A stretch of DNA of 7,561 nucleotides from an uncultured Synergistales bacterium (lineage in GTDB: Bacteria; Synergistota; Synergistia; Synergistales; Aminobacteriaceae): contig CAJORD010000067.1 of NCBI GenBank assembly GCA_905236605.1, forward strand, positions 1-7,561. The letters run 5' to 3'. The notes under the pieces were generated by a model, which searched no databases, had not been told where the DNA came from, and saw only the letters and a program-made list of their open reading frames with translations. Position 1 is the stretch's first letter, and each line of letters starts with the position of its first letter. Both the position numbers and the translations under genes were made by a program. This document shows positions 6,505 through 7,561 of the stretch, in pieces.

Positions 6505-7561
6505 TTACGCCTCCTTTGCATTATAAAAAACTGGATTCAAAAATTTAATTCCAACTTCCGAACCCTCTTTGATGTCGCCTGCGCCGTCATCGAAAGTACT
6601 GCGCTGAACTCTGACTTCTTGACCGTCAAAATCTACAAACATGTTGTATTCGCTTCCTAAAAATACAGAGCGTCTTACAGTTGCGCGAATATTGGAATTT
6701 TCATCAAATACAATGTCATTCGGCCTTACTCCCATATCGACGACGGAGCTGTATTCATCAGGAATTGCGCCATCAAATTTTATGTTTTCATCATCGTGGA
6801 AACACCACACGTCCGATTTCTTAGACAACTTGAAGAAATTGGATACTCCGATAAACTCAAACACAAAACGATTCGCTGGTCTTAAAATTATGTCTTCATC
6901 GGTGCCGAGCTGTGATAAAACACCTTCCGAATCCATTATCGCCATTTTATCGCAAAGTTGTAATGAAGCCTCTTGATCGTGCGTGATATATAAAATTGTT
7001 GTACCAATGTTTTTTTGTATCTGTCGAATTTCAAGCAACATCTCTTCACGCAGCTTGGCATCTAAATTCGTAATTGGCTCGTCCATTACAATTACTTCAT
7101 CTGAACTCACCAAAGCGCGAGCTATTGCAACTCTTTGTTGTTGGCCGCCTGATAATTGGCTCGGTAGATAAGGCGCATAATCGCTCATTCTTACTTGTTC
7201 GAGGGCATAACGCGCTTTCTTTTCGATTTCGTCTTTGGGTAATTTGTGCTTTTTCATTGGATAACACACGTTTTCAAAGACTGTCATATGAGGCCACACC
7301 GCATAATCTTGAAATACAACGCCGATACCACGACGTTCGGGAGGTATGTTTATTCTTTTATCTTTGGAAAAAACACAACGGTCGCCGACGTAAATTTCGC
7401 CCGTTGAAGGCTTGTTAAGACCGATAAGACAGCGCATTAAAGTTGTTTTTCCACAGCCTGAAGGCCCTAAAAGACACATAATTTGAGAATCTTCGACGTC
7501 GAGGGAAAAATTTTCGAGAATTTTCTTGTCGCCATATGCAAACGAGACATTTACAAATCTA
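6505..7561 (-). CDS. ABC importer ATPase B, Fe(III)-type (FbpC-like), 5' truncated by window end
   Basis: The frame is open to the right end of the window, giving 351 visible residues (numbered here from the right edge). The Met at 7479 lies just before the Walker A and is not the start: upstream sequence reads FVNVSFAYGDKKILENFSLD, the normal N-terminal strand and aromatic A-loop of an ABC ATPase, so only a few residues are missing. Seen: Walker A GPSGCGKT at 32-39, Q-loop Gln84 in VFQDYAVWPHM, signature LSGGQ at 136-140, Walker B VIVMDEP at 156-162, D-loop TNLD at 164-167, H-loop His194 in ITHDQ. A TOBE-like C-terminal part carries VRPNDIVF. After HDQ the sequence EASLQLCDKMA departs from the common xEAM pattern, and the usual TPxxxY segment reads TDEDII. 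It is first among the visible operon genes, ending 3 nt before the permease. It probably pairs with ATPase A on the two EAA loops. Confidence 0.9.
   Translation of the reverse strand, partial: RFVNVSFAYGDKKILENFSLDVEDSQIMCLLGPSGCGKTTLMRCLIGLNKPSTGEIYVGDRCVFSKDKRINIPPERRGIGVVFQDYAVWPHMTVFENVCYPMKKHKLPKDEIEKKARYALEQVRMSDYAPYLPSQLSGGQQQRVAIARALVSSDEVIVMDEPITNLDAKLREEMLLEIRQIQKNIGTTILYITHDQEASLQLCDKMAIMDSEGVLSQLGTDEDIILRPANRFVFEFIGVSNFFKLSKKSDVWCFHDDENIKFDGAIPDEYSSVVDMGVRPNDIVFDENSNIRATVRRSVFLGSEYNMFVDFDGQEVRVQRSTFDDGAGDIKEGSEVGIKFLNPVFYNAKEA
6510..6517 (-). promoter_or_regulatory. Ribosome binding site for the fused permease
   Basis: AAAGGAGG on the minus strand, within the last codons of ATPase B and 8 nt before the ATG at 6501. 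A strong site; it fixes the permease start and indicates that the two genes are translated from one message. Confidence 0.8.

Noticed and set aside
7477..7479. ATG at 7479 (minus strand) as the start of ATPase B
   Set aside because: It would remove the N-terminal strand and A-loop that are plainly encoded up to the window edge. The gene is truncated by the window, not short.

Overview
The window looks like ordinary bacterial chromosome. It is gene-dense, of moderate G+C (mid-40s percent by eye), and uses strong Shine-Dalgarno sites with genes packed head to tail. Nothing in it fixes the taxon. The mix of a mannitol/fructuronate dehydrogenase, class II FBPase (GlpX), YifB and an Fe(III)-type ABC operon would fit an anaerobic bacterium such as a Synergistota or Firmicutes-like lineage. 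That placement is a low-confidence impression, not a result. No rRNA, tRNA, CRISPR array, insertion sequence, phage gene or attachment site was recognised, and no gene-free stretch exceeds about 70 bases.

Left half, + strand (2 to 3609): four genes run in one direction with almost no spacing. They are the C-terminal end of a mannitol/fructuronate dehydrogenase-family oxidoreductase (5' end outside the window), glpX (class II fructose-1,6-bisphosphatase), a DedA-family membrane protein, and a YifB/ComM-type AAA+ ATPase. The gaps are 2 nt, 1 nt and a 4-nt ATGA overlap, so one transcript with translational coupling is likely. The first two genes fit together around the fructose/fructose-6-phosphate node. 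DedA (membrane homeostasis) and YifB (DNA uptake/recombination) have no obvious metabolic tie to them.

Middle (3610 to 3675): a short gap between convergent genes holds a long imperfect inverted repeat, probably a terminator shared by the two operons.

Right half, - strand (3676 to 7561): an ABC importer operon read right to left. In transcription order it holds ATPase B (5' end outside the window), a 570-residue fused permease with two permease domains, and ATPase A. The architecture is that of the Fe(III)/FbpBC-type importer class, but the substrate cannot be read from sequence. No substrate-binding protein is inside the window; one would be expected upstream, beyond 7561. The most notable point is that two different ATPases accompany one fused permease, which suggests a heterodimeric ATPase pair in place of the usual homodimer.

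I found no convincing undescribed system. The findings are modest and mainly concern the two-ATPase importer and the convergent inverted repeat.
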